From CALOCN01 sp942491735 (GTDB lineage Bacteria > Eisenbacteria > RBG-16-71-46 > JABDJR01): 64,000 nucleotides of DNA. The stretch lies in contig CALOCN010000014.1 in assembly GCA_942491735.1 (NCBI GenBank), positions 1 through 64,000 of the forward strand, written 5' to 3'. Shown here in pieces: positions 35,990-45,516 of this stretch (position 1 is its first letter; the number at the start of each line of letters is the position of its first letter). The notes under the pieces are model-generated. The model made no database searches and was not told the origin of the DNA. It saw only the letters and a program-made list of their open reading frames with translations. The position numbers and the translations under genes were made by a program.

Positions 35990-36829
35990 ATGCGGTATCT
36001 AGCCATGATGATGCTGGTCCCTTGCCTCTTTGTCTCCCAGACTTCCGCCCAGGTTGTGGTAGCGGATCTGCATGCTTACGTTCTTCAGAACAACGGCACC
36101 CCCCCACCGTCCCCCAAGTACGGGTTTGGCGACGGTGAGTGGTTCGTGGGGAGCTACGGTCCCTGGTCCCTGGGGGGAGTGAACCATCGGAGCCCCAATG
36201 GAACCGCCCAAGGACTCCCGGCCATGTCGGGAGACAGCTGGGCATTCGCCGGCTGGAGCCGGGGTGCGGCACCCAACTGTTGCGATTTCAAGACGGTTCG
36301 ACTCGCGGAGGAAACCTTCACGGCGTCACTCCTGATGCGCAACTATCCGGTGCAAACAACGCAGCGCAGCATGATCCTGGGTTGGGCCGTGCCGGATCAC
36401 GTGACCTCTGTCAGCAGAATCGTTCTCGTCGTCGAGAATGACCCCGGGTGCCACCCGGAAGTCGAGGGCACCTGGGGAGGCACCATTGGACCATGCCAGG
36501 ACCCTCCGATCATTTCGGACGTGGAGGTGTCCGCGGGATGGGCGACCTACGGGGGGTGCTGTGGTGCCTGGAGCCTAAGAGGGTCCATTACTCCGTTCGT
36601 GGTCCCCGGTGGAGACCAGACCGTGTTCGAGGTCGCCGCAGCGGACCCCGTCAGTGGGGACCCGGTGGAGACGATCGGACCGGGCCATCGCATCTATGTG
36701 GTCTTCCGACAGCCCAACAACGGCCTATTCGAACTGGCCAACGTCAACCTGCAGGTTTGGGGAACATCCGATCAGCCGGTACCTACGGAGCCGACCACAT
36801 GGGGCAAGCTGAAGCACTACGGACAGTAG
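35990..36829 (+). CDS. Secreted hypothetical protein with TTWG tail
   Basis: 279 residues from ATG 35990, with TAGGAGA upstream and a signal peptide (MRYLAMMMLVPCLFVSQTSA then QVV). The mature domain is beta rich with several Cys (PNCCDFKTVRL, GGCCGAWSL), suggesting disulfides outside the cytosol. I do not recognise the family. The C-terminus TEPTTWGKLKHYGQ shares the TTWG-x-x-K pattern with the preceding NHL protein, 57 bases upstream; the two are probably one operon. Confidence 0.7.
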   Translation: MRYLAMMMLVPCLFVSQTSAQVVVADLHAYVLQNNGTPPPSPKYGFGDGEWFVGSYGPWSLGGVNHRSPNGTAQGLPAMSGDSWAFAGWSRGAAPNCCDFKTVRLAEETFTASLLMRNYPVQTTQRSMILGWAVPDHVTSVSRIVLVVENDPGCHPEVEGTWGGTIGPCQDPPIISDVEVSAGWATYGGCCGAWSLRGSITPFVVPGGDQTVFEVAAADPVSGDPVETIGPGHRIYVVFRQPNNGLFELANVNLQVWGTSDQPVPTEPTTWGKLKHYGQ

Positions 36830-36848
36830 GTACGCGTCGCTGTCCCAC

Positions 36849-37424
36849 CTACTCGCTCCTCAGGGCCCGGAGCTCCTCGGCCAGTCGTTTCGCCGCCCGC
36901 TTCACGGTCATGCGGGCTGCGTTCCAGGTCGGCTTTCCCATCGCCTCGGCAACACGATCGTAGGTGAAGCCGAACTCGAACCTGAGAATGAAGGCTTCCT
37001 TGTATTCCTGGGACAGGCGATCGAGCCCCTGCTCGTACAGTTCCAACTGTTCGTTCGTGATCGTCCGGTCCAGGGGCGAGGGTGACGGGTCGATCACCAT
37101 GGTCAGCTCCTGATGTTCCGGTCGCCGGGAAACCGCTCGAATCTCTTGACGGATCTCGTTCAGGAGAACGACCCTCAGATAGGCCAGGAACGACCCTTCC
37201 TGGGTGAACTCAAGCTTCTCGATCCTGGCCAGCGTCTTGAGCAGGGTCACCTGGACCAGATCGTTCGTGTCGACCCGGGATCGGGCATGGGCGGGGAGCC
37301 GGTTGGAAGCCCAGCGGGTCAGGATGGGCAGGTAGCGCGTGACCACAAGATTGGTGGCTGCCACATCTCCCTGGCCGCTCATCTCCAGCAAACGGATCGT
37401 TTTCAGTTCGGTATCGTGCCCCAT
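36849..37424 (-). CDS. ECF-type RNA polymerase sigma factor
   Basis: 191 residues from ATG 37424 (GGGAGA four bases upstream; longer starts lack a site). Region 2: VTRYLPILTRWASNRLPAHA and DTNDLVQVTLLKTLARIEKL; region 4 HTH: LSQEYKEAFILRFEFGFTYD and VAEAMGKPTWNAARMTVKRA. It would recruit core polymerase to a dedicated promoter set. It lies 61 bp downstream of the giant kinase gene on the same strand. No anti-sigma factor is seen, so control by kinase phosphorylation, as proposed for other sigma-kinase pairs, is plausible. Confidence 0.9.
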   Translation of the reverse strand: MGHDTELKTIRLLEMSGQGDVAATNLVVTRYLPILTRWASNRLPAHARSRVDTNDLVQVTLLKTLARIEKLEFTQEGSFLAYLRVVLLNEIRQEIRAVSRRPEHQELTMVIDPSPSPLDRTITNEQLELYEQGLDRLSQEYKEAFILRFEFGFTYDRVAEAMGKPTWNAARMTVKRAAKRLAEELRALRSE

Positions 37425-37485
37425 TGTGTCTCCCATGTCTTGGGAATGCCGCCGAGCGGCAATCCTGAACACCACCCTCGGACGG

Positions 37486-40400
37486 TCAACGATCGCCTTC
37501 CAGGCTCCGATCTCCGTTGTCCTCGAGTCCGGCCCAAGGATCCATAGGCTCGCGCAATCCAGCAAGGACCTGGAATCCGTAGGTTTGTGTGAGGGAGGCC
37601 AGTTCCGGATCCTCGAGACAGGCCTTCATCAGCCGGGCGGGATTGCGCGAGGTCTCAAAGAGCTCAAGGGCCTGCTCAGGGTTTCCTCCAGCCGCGAAGG
37701 CGCTCATCTGCAGGAGTTCCGATTCCAGGTAGAGAGGAACAACGGTCCAGTCCAGGAGCGTTCCCACCCCACCCAATCCACCCAGAAAATCGCTCGAGAA
37801 CGAGCTTGCTACGGCCCCGCTAAAACCGCTCCGCCCATACCCATACCCGAGCCCCATCGCTCCCAGTAGCCTGGTGGTGTTTTCGATACGCCTTTCCTTG
37901 AGTCGTCTGGCCAAGGACTGCAAATCACGAAGGCCGCTACCGACAACACGCCGACACCACACGACTCTGGCTTGGTCAAGGGATGAAGTCCCTGACGTCC
38001 ATTGAGAGACATCGCCGATGTCGGGAAACGCCTGAACGTCAACGAGCGCAGCGGCCGCAGCAAGGCGCACGAGTCGATAGGGAGAGTCCAGCAATTCCCT
38101 TGCGTACGAGTAGGGACGCTCCAGGCAAATATCCCGCAGCGTTTGGACAGCGATGGAAAGAAGAAACTGGTCCTCCGGCTTGCACTGGGCCGCCCGTTCA
38201 AGGAAGCGGGAGACCACTTCAACAGTGTGGTCATCGCGATACTCGCCGTGAAACGCCTGCAGAATGTTGAACTCCGAGTCTCGTGGAAGCACTGATTGGC
38301 GGCACTCATGAGCCCGGTTGGCAAGACGTGAATGGGATTCCCAGGCGATACCCTTGACGAAGGAGTCGGAGGAGGTCATCAGGTCAAGCAACGCACTGCA
38401 GGCGTCGGCGTCGGCGTAGTGGCGCAGGGCATATGCCAAGGTGACCTGTTCGGATCGTCGAAGATGGGGGCGTCTCGAGAAGTTCAGAAGTGCGTCACGT
38501 ACGCGTGGGGATCGACACCAGAAGAGCGCGTCCAAAGCAAAGGTCAAGTGCTCTGGCGCAAGCTCCTGCATGACATTGTAGGCGTAGCGAGGGCCCTCCA
38601 TGAGGCCTCGCTTTCCAAGCGTGGACGGGAATGTGCCGATGTAGGGACTCTGGGAGGACGACCATTGCTCAAGACGCGTGCTGATTCTCTGGGACTGTGC
38701 TTCCGTCAGCTCCTTGGCTTGAAGCAAAGACGGGATCCAGGCCAACGGGCGAGCATCGAGTACCTGACTCAGGGCGTGGTTGGCACCCTCGGGGCACATC
38801 AGAAAGGCCGCCCGAACGATTGCCGGTAGGGCGGGACTGTCAAGGAAGCGTGAAGCCACTTGCTCCAGTACCGAAACATCACTACATGTACCGCACTGTG
38901 CGAGCGTCCAGAGTGAAGTCTCGAAATCCCCGTCCGCACGACTTGCGTAGGAACTGAAGCCGCCTCCTCCGATGCCCGAGACCGGGACATCCTGGGGTTC
39001 AATGCGAGAGAGATACGATCTTGCCTCAGCCAGTATGGAAGAGTCACATCTGCCAAGGTCCAGCAACGCAAGCTTGGCGTGGGCACCAATGTTGGACGTG
39101 TTGGCCAGAGATTTCAGGGTGTCGACCAGGGCATCTGACTCAATGAATCCAAGCGCGCGCACGAAGGCCGCGCGATCCATATATGGTCCAAGAAGTGAGT
39201 CGATGACCTGCGTGAGCTCCCGGCCGGGCAGCTGCCGGAGCGTAGCGGCAACAACGGACGACATAGCCGGAACCCCGTCACTGAAATGGTTTCCTCCCTC
39301 ACGAAGCTCTGTCTCAAGGAGTTGGTCAAGGAGGGTGGAGTCCAGGCTCGCTCCATAGGCAACGAAGTTGCAGATCCCAAACGTACGGGCCATGGCGAGA
39401 CGAGGGTGAGTGCTCAGTTGCTCTAGCAGCGCCTCCGCACCCTGAATTGTAGGCTCCCGAATGAACTGTACTTTCAGTTTCTCCCACGGTTTTGCCAGGA
39501 GAGACAGGTCCCGTTCACTCTCAACGTAGATACCCTTGGCAAGTGCTACGTGCTGAGAGTCGGGGAACTGTCGAACGTCCCAATGCGACTCGCGAAGAAA
39601 CCTCGGGAAGCCCAGCCAACGGTCAACAGGCGTTGGTTCGGGCGTTCCCGCGAAGAGTCGTATGATTCCCAGGTCATGCGCCCTATCGCCTTCGATATTC
39701 GACGTCACCACGCCCTTTGCGAAGGTGAGATGTGAAAGATGCGAGTATCGGAGCCCGACCACGAGCATGCTGACCAGGGCGAGACCCAGGGCGCTGGCAA
39801 TGGCGATGCGTTTCGGGGACTGTCGGAGCCTGGAGCGTGGTCTGGTCGCGGCCTCCAGATCGAGCAGAAGATCGTGGCACGTTTGGTAGCGCGAGTCCGG
39901 ATCCCTGTGCAGGCACTTGAGGATCACAGCGGATAGCCGGATGGGGATCTCCGGCCGGATTGAAATGGGAGGTTCGGGCTTGTCGTACAGTGTCTTGCGG
40001 ATGACCTCGGCCGGATGCCTTCCCGGAAACGGAAGCACGCCGCAAAGCATCTGGTACAGCACGCACCCCAGGGCAAAGATGTCCACTCGGCCATCGGTTG
40101 CCAGTCCCCGGAGTTGTTCCGGGGCCGCGAACCCTGGCGTCCCCGGAATCAGCTCACCCTTGAGTCCCCCGACACCGGCGGCGTGGGCGATACCGAAGTC
40201 CGTGATCTTGCAACGACCCTGGGGATCCACGACAACGTTGCGACACTTGATGTCCCGGTGAACGATACCGGCTTCGTGGGCAGCCCCGAGTGCTTCCGCA
40301 AGCTGTCCAGCGATCTCGGAGAATCGTGGAAGGGAGAGCCGTCCTTCCTGGGCGATCAAAGTGGTCAAGTCACTCCCCGGGACCAACTCCTGGACCATGA

Positions 40401-40845
40401 AGGCGCGCTCTTCGGATACGCCGGCGTCGTGAACCGTTGCAATGCCTGGGTGGTTCACTCGCGCGGCGATTCGTGCCTCCCGAAACAGGCTATCGTCATC
40501 CGAGGCTCCGGCCGTCGACACAATCTTCAAGGCCACGGTGCGCTGCAGGGGGCCCTCGTCGAACGCGCGGTAGACTATGCCGAAGCCACCCCGTCCCAGT
40601 TCTGCCTGCACGCGGTACCGGCCGGCGAACAAGGATCCCGGTTCCAGGGGAAGGACCGAGTCCGTGATCGGCACGGTCCATGAGGCCGTTGCGGGGTCAT
40701 GCAGGTCCGCGACGCCTTCGATGAATCGGAGCGCGCTGAGGAGGGAGTCCCCCGTATGGAGCCTATCCTCTTCCCTCTTCCAGTCGATTACCTCGCCGTC
40801 CGCGAGGCGTCGCACCAGTTCCTCGATGTCCTTACGATCGGTCAC
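37486..40845 (-). CDS. Giant membrane-anchored Ser/Thr protein kinase
   Basis: 1119 residues from GTG 40845 (GAGGAAG upstream). A short N-terminal helical region is followed by a Hanks-type kinase domain: LGRGGFGIV (P-loop), VALKIV (Lys), HRDIKCRN (catalytic loop), DFG and GFAAPEQ. A transmembrane helix near residue 365 (IAIASALGLALVSMLVVGL) is followed by about 730 residues that would be outside, mostly helical and reminiscent of HEAT-type repeats (CSALLDLMTSSDSFVKGIAW). The catalytic-loop Lys and Asn are in place, so it should be active. It is immediately upstream of the ECF sigma gene and likely signals to it. Confidence 0.85.
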   Translation of the reverse strand: MTDRKDIEELVRRLADGEVIDWKREEDRLHTGDSLLSALRFIEGVADLHDPATASWTVPITDSVLPLEPGSLFAGRYRVQAELGRGGFGIVYRAFDEGPLQRTVALKIVSTAGASDDDSLFREARIAARVNHPGIATVHDAGVSEERAFMVQELVPGSDLTTLIAQEGRLSLPRFSEIAGQLAEALGAAHEAGIVHRDIKCRNVVVDPQGRCKITDFGIAHAAGVGGLKGELIPGTPGFAAPEQLRGLATDGRVDIFALGCVLYQMLCGVLPFPGRHPAEVIRKTLYDKPEPPISIRPEIPIRLSAVILKCLHRDPDSRYQTCHDLLLDLEAATRPRSRLRQSPKRIAIASALGLALVSMLVVGLRYSHLSHLTFAKGVVTSNIEGDRAHDLGIIRLFAGTPEPTPVDRWLGFPRFLRESHWDVRQFPDSQHVALAKGIYVESERDLSLLAKPWEKLKVQFIREPTIQGAEALLEQLSTHPRLAMARTFGICNFVAYGASLDSTLLDQLLETELREGGNHFSDGVPAMSSVVAATLRQLPGRELTQVIDSLLGPYMDRAAFVRALGFIESDALVDTLKSLANTSNIGAHAKLALLDLGRCDSSILAEARSYLSRIEPQDVPVSGIGGGGFSSYASRADGDFETSLWTLAQCGTCSDVSVLEQVASRFLDSPALPAIVRAAFLMCPEGANHALSQVLDARPLAWIPSLLQAKELTEAQSQRISTRLEQWSSSQSPYIGTFPSTLGKRGLMEGPRYAYNVMQELAPEHLTFALDALFWCRSPRVRDALLNFSRRPHLRRSEQVTLAYALRHYADADACSALLDLMTSSDSFVKGIAWESHSRLANRAHECRQSVLPRDSEFNILQAFHGEYRDDHTVEVVSRFLERAAQCKPEDQFLLSIAVQTLRDICLERPYSYARELLDSPYRLVRLAAAAALVDVQAFPDIGDVSQWTSGTSSLDQARVVWCRRVVGSGLRDLQSLARRLKERRIENTTRLLGAMGLGYGYGRSGFSGAVASSFSSDFLGGLGGVGTLLDWTVVPLYLESELLQMSAFAAGGNPEQALELFETSRNPARLMKACLEDPELASLTQTYGFQVLAGLREPMDPWAGLEDNGDRSLEGDR

Positions 40846-41121
40846 GGGATCTTCCTCAGGCTCGGGGTAATCGAACGGAGAACCCTCCTGTATCAGATAG
40901 AATGCCGGAAACCCACTCCCCTGCACGCAGGCTGCAGGAAAGCAATCCTCACCCCTCATAGGCTGTGTGAATGGGTATCGACTCTCATTCCATAAGTTGA
41001 TACTCAACCACATCTTATGGCTTGGGCGTGCAGTTCCTGGTTTCTAAGACATTCAATTTGTAGCGAACCCGAGGCCGGCTCGGAAGACCCACTCTCTCCC
41101 TACTCACCAAGAGGTACCAGG

Positions 41122-43607
41122 ATGCGTGCTGCTCCACTCACCGTTCTTGCGATGGTTTTGACCCTATCCTTGCCCCTGGAAGTCGAAGCTCAGACGTCCT
41201 GCGTCGACTACGGTTCATACATCCACAGGGTCGCACATCTTCAGGACAACGGGGGGGGTGAGGGCCTTGTCATCAGGAATGGATACGCTTTCCGCGCGGC
41301 AGGCAATTCCGGCTTCCTGGTTACCGACATCTCGGACCCGTTGAATCCCGTGGCGGTGGCGAGTGTCCAGACTGGGCCAAACGCCTTCAGCCAGCAGGCC
41401 GTAGATCTGGAGGTCCAAGGCGACTATGCCTATGTCGTTGACTCCTACGGATTGGCCCTGAGTGGTCTAAAGATCATCGACATCGCGGACCCTACTTCGC
41501 CGATCCTGATCGGTGGCGTCAATGCCCAAAGAACCGCCATGGACGTGGCGGTCTCCGGAACCCACGCCTACGTAGCCGATCACCAGAGCGGCCTGCAGGT
41601 GGTCGACGTCAGCAATCCTTCGAGTCCGGTGATGATCGGGAGCGTGGATACGCCTGGAGTCGGATATGGAGTCGCAGTTTCCGGGTCCTATGTCTACCTG
41701 GCCGATTTCACGGGCGGGTTTCATGTGATCGATGCTAGCAACCCCGCCAGTCCCTCGATCATCGCGACACTTGCAACGGTGGGGGTTGCGTTTGATGTGG
41801 CGGTCGATGGGGACTATCTGTATCTGTCCAACCATGTTCAAGGCGTGCAAGTGGCGGACATTTCGAACCCGGCGAGCCCGGTCATCATCGCCAATATCCC
41901 CGCTGAGACGTCCTCAGGCGAGATCAATCTCGCGGGGGATCACCTCTACATTGCCGACTATCCGCGGACACAGATCGTTGACGTGTCAACTCCCGGCGCT
42001 CCCGTCCTCCTTGCCAACATTGGTATTGTGGCCACAGGCGCAGGGGATGATGGAGTCTATGCCTACTTCTCGGAGCCAACGGGCGCTACCGCGGGCCTAG
42101 CCGTGTACGACATCGGCGCTCTCTCCAATCCCCAGCCGGTCGGCGTTTCAAGCCAAATCTTTCGTTGCCGGGCGTTGAGTGTCCAAGGGGACTACGCCTT
42201 CACCGCGGACCTCCTGTCGGCGTTGCGGGTGTTCGATGTATCCGATCCGTCCAGCCCCAACGAAGTAGCAAGTATCCCGATTCCCGGGACCCCGACGGAT
42301 GTCGATGTGTATGGAACCCAAGCCTACGTAGTTGCGGTCAACTCCACGATTGAAGTCGTTGACACCAGTGATCCTCTGGCGCCTACGATCGTTGCGAGTC
42401 TCCCCCTTCCGGCGTTTTGCGTCACCGTTGCCGGATCCTATGCATATGTCGGCGACGGGAGTGGGAATCTAACCATCCTCGACCTCGCGAATCCGGCGAA
42501 CCCAAACCCGGTTTCGACGATCGCGTTGCCATCATCCTCTACCATCTATGAGATCGTCGTTTCCGGATCATATGCCTACGTTGCCAACAACATCGAAGGC
42601 ATTGTCGTCCTCGATGTGTCGGATCCCCTCAACCCGGTTGTCGTGGCGAATGTCCCGGTCACGGCATACAACACTGCATCCGCGGGTTGGCTCTGGCTGG
42701 AACAAGCCTGTGTGTCGCGGAGTTCAACAATGGGCTTGTTGTGATTGATGTAGCGAATCCTACCAGTCCTGCAGTTGTTTCCGTGGTTTCGGCCGCAGGC
42801 CAGAGTAACTGCGATGCCATCGCTGCCCAAGGTTCGATGGTTTATCTAAGAGAGGGAGAATCGGTCCATGCGATTGACGTCACCAACCCTGCGGTTCCGG
42901 TACGTTTGGGAGAGATTGTAGCGTTGGGTGCTCCCCACGACATGATGGTTTCCGGAGGACTTCTCTACGTGGGGACGGGCACAGAGTACAACTACATTGA
43001 TCATGGCCTTCGCATCCTGCCCACGCACTGCGAACAGCCGGTTCCCGTTCGGTTGTCCTCGTTAACGGCGTCGGTCGTTTCCGGAGGCGTCGCACTCGCT
43101 TGGCACACATCCTCTGAGCGCCGCCACGCGGGGTTCCATGTCTATCGGCGGGACGGGGAGTCGGAAGATTTCCTTCTCATGAATAGCGAGCTGATCGTGG
43201 GGGGGCCCGACTACACGTTCAACGACGTATCCGCGACTCCTGGTAGCCGTTACGAGTACGTGCTGGAGTCGGTTTCCAGCGATGGGGCCAGGGAGCGTCT
43301 TGGGTCGGTCGGGATTGCAGTGCCCATTGGCGGTGCCTTGGCCTTGAAGGCCCATCCCAATCCGGCCGTTGGCTCAACGACCCTTGAGTTCGCACAGCCC
43401 GCCCCCGGCCGGGTCCGCATTCGGATTGTCGGCGTTTCCGGTCGCCTCGTGCGTGATCTTATCGATGAGAACCGCTTGGCGGGGAGCTATGTCGAGTCGT
43501 GGGACTTGAAGGAGGCCGGTGGAAGCCGAGTGCGTGCCGGAGTGTACTTTGCCCAGATTGTCGCTGGATCTGAGAAGAAAGTTGTGCGGGTAGTGGTTCT
43601 GCCGTAG
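41122..43607 (+). pseudogene. LVIVD-repeat secreted protein with sorting domain, frameshifted
   Basis: From ATG 41122 a signal peptide (MRAAPLTVLAMVLTLSLPLE) leads into ten or more LVIVD/propeller repeats (YVADHQSGLQVVDVSNPSSP type). The first frame degenerates after VTAYNTASAG near 42685 and stops at 42744; the repeat resumes in another frame (LAGTSLCVAEFNNGLVVIDV) and runs to 43607. Loss of one base (or gain of two) around 42680-42690 joins the two into a product of about 828 residues. The C-terminus (HPNPAVGSTTLEF, RIRIVGVSGRLVRDL, YFAQIVAG) is a FlgD-like sorting domain. Either a recent frameshift or a sequence error. A surface-exposed propeller when intact. Confidence 0.8.
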
Positions 43608-43621
43608 CTGCAAGGCTGGTG

Positions 43622-43642
43622 GGGGGCTGTGCGTCAGCCCCC
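43622..43642 (+). terminator. Strong hairpin after the LVIVD gene
   Basis: GGGGGCTG-tgcgt-CAGCCCCC, an eight-base perfect stem with a five-base loop, 15 bases after the stop. No T-run, but the position fits termination of this gene, whose convergent neighbour ends at 43744. Confidence 0.65.
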
Positions 43643-43743
43643 TGCCCCGCATCCTGGGACGCACGGGTGACAGCGGTTCCGGGAGTGCCCCCACCACGCC
43701 GCTGCAAATGACCCTCGCCACGCCTGCAAGTCGCGCGGAACAG

Positions 43744-44926
43744 CTACCCCCGCAACGGCGCCTGACACCAAGGCCGAACCGTCACCGGCACGCTTTCCAG
43801 TCGTGTCTCGATGGCCCGATCCAGATGCGGCAGCGCCTGGGCTGTGAACGCGTCCACTTCCGCAATGAACGGATTGAACGCGTGGACCAATCGCACAACG
43901 GGATGGCGACTGCGCGGGCGTGCGCGTAGCCGCTGCCACTCCTGCATCGCCGAACGGACCTCTTCCAGGACGCTGAGCGCACCCTCCACCCCACGGCCCT
44001 TCGTCCACCTGGGGCCACAAGGAAGCCTGCGTATCAAACACCACCGCGTCCAGGATGGGCTGTCCGATCCGGTAGGCGATCTCCTCGCAGCTGAATCGCA
44101 CCGTGTCCACCCGCGATTCGGTGAAGTTGTCGTCGGGAATGGGATCGGCACCGTAGATGATGTCATTGCGAAGGCCAAGAGACGCCAGGAGGTAGCCCGG
44201 TTTCCTCAGCCAGTCCAAAGACTCTTGGTTCGCGTGCATCACGGGGCCGATGTCGCGCGAGGACCCAGTGGTTGGCATCCACTCCGGTTTCCATAGCGGG
44301 ACCAGGTACTCCAGAAGGACCACGAAGAGGATCAACTGAACCCTGCCATCCGGCACCCGCGAGATTGCCGGAATGCTGCGCTTTCCCGGGGGAAGCACGT
44401 GGGGCGCCGCTCCCTTCCTGGAATACGACTCCGAGGGGGGATGGATCCGGCAGAGGAAGCGGTAGGCCGTCTCGGCAAAATCTTCCCGGGGTTCGACATT
44501 CCAGTGATACGGAGACGCGAGCGGGCCACGGCTCAGGCAACGGGTCAAGTCCTGCATGGCCTCGTTCATGTCCGACGCCCACCAGAGCGCCCCGTCCAAC
44601 TCATCCCAGGGCGGGGTCAGGTGTTGGGTTTGCGGGTTCTCTTTGCCAATCAGGGACCCGTAGATCCGCAGGTGCAGGTCGGCCGATTCACGGATGTCTT
44701 CCGGGCTGGCGGGGGTGGGGTCGCCCGCGTGGGCAACCTGATTCCGAACGTCCCAAAGGGAGCGTTCGCCCTCCTGTGCAAGTCCTCGGGACAGGATGTC
44801 GTCAAAGGTAAGCGTCACTTCCCGGTCTTCCACGATGAGACCCTGGATGCCGGCCCGGGCCAGGATCACGCGCACCGCGTCGTCAGGGATGGCTTCGATG
44901 TCCTCGATGCGAACCAGGAAGCTCAT
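43744..44926 (-). pseudogene. Hypothetical protein, frameshifted in a G run
   Basis: The start ATG 44926 overlaps the upstream gene's stop (ATGA). About 315 residues read normally (MSFLVRIEDIEAIPDDAVRV ... DAVVFDTQASLWPQVDEGPW). Then at a GGGG run near 43991 the frame is lost; the plausible ending (GALSVLEEVRSAMQEWQRLR ... RLESVPVTVRPWCQAPLRG, stop 43744) is in the next frame. Removing one G restores a protein of 393 residues. It contains a HEPN-like or cytosolic helical part (SLWDVRNQVAHAGD resembles an abortive-infection/RiboL-PSP-type helix), but I cannot assign it. Coupled to the small membrane protein upstream. Confidence 0.6.
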
Positions 44927-45366
44927 GCCAACGGCCACACCCCGCCGACCAGGGTGCCGGCCGCGACCAGTGCGAGCACACTGAGGACGCCGATCAACAA
45001 CTGCTCACCAAGGAGTGATCGCCAAGCCGTCTTGTCGTAGACCCCGGCGGCGAAAGTCAGGCGATGCGACCTGTTGCGCGAGCCGCAGTCGGGGCACGCC
45101 GACCGATGTGGCCAGTGCCCAAGGAGGGGCTTCTCGCAAACGCAGATTGGCGAGACGAGCCGCATAAGGCGATGGCGCTCCAGGCCGTTCACGACCATCC
45201 TGCCGGCGACCAGGCCAACACTCAGACACAGGACCGCGGCCAGGACGCCCGGTACGGCCAAGCCGGAGCGGAAGGCCGCACCGAGGAGTGCGCCCAGCGC
45301 CATGACCCCGGAAAACAAGGCCAGGGGCAGCCAGAAGATCCACTGGAGGAGTTCAAGAACCTTCAT
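44923..45366 (-). CDS. Small membrane protein with zinc-ribbon-like motif
   Basis: 147 residues. Two or three N-terminal hydrophobic segments (LLQWIFWLPLALFSGVMALG, GVLAAVLCLSVGLVAGRMVV), a central CVCEKPLLGHWPHRSACPDC stretch with four cysteines that could bind zinc, and a C-terminal hydrophobic helix (LLIGVLSVLALVAAGTLVGG). No family recognised. It is translationally coupled (ATGA) to the following frameshifted gene and divergent from the kinase at 45517. Confidence 0.65.
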   Translation of the reverse strand: MKVLELLQWIFWLPLALFSGVMALGALLGAAFRSGLAVPGVLAAVLCLSVGLVAGRMVVNGLERHRLMRLVSPICVCEKPLLGHWPHRSACPDCGSRNRSHRLTFAAGVYDKTAWRSLLGEQLLIGVLSVLALVAAGTLVGGVWPLA

Positions 45367-45516
45367 GGCCGCATCGTATCTTCTCGTGACGGATCCATGT
45401 CAACCGGCCTCACGTCCACGCCTCCACTCGTATCACTCTCCCGTACCCGCCTTCCAGCTAGTTGCGCGAGCGGTGCGGTATTGCCCGCCCCTCGTTTCCA
45501 ACTACCCTCCCACCCC

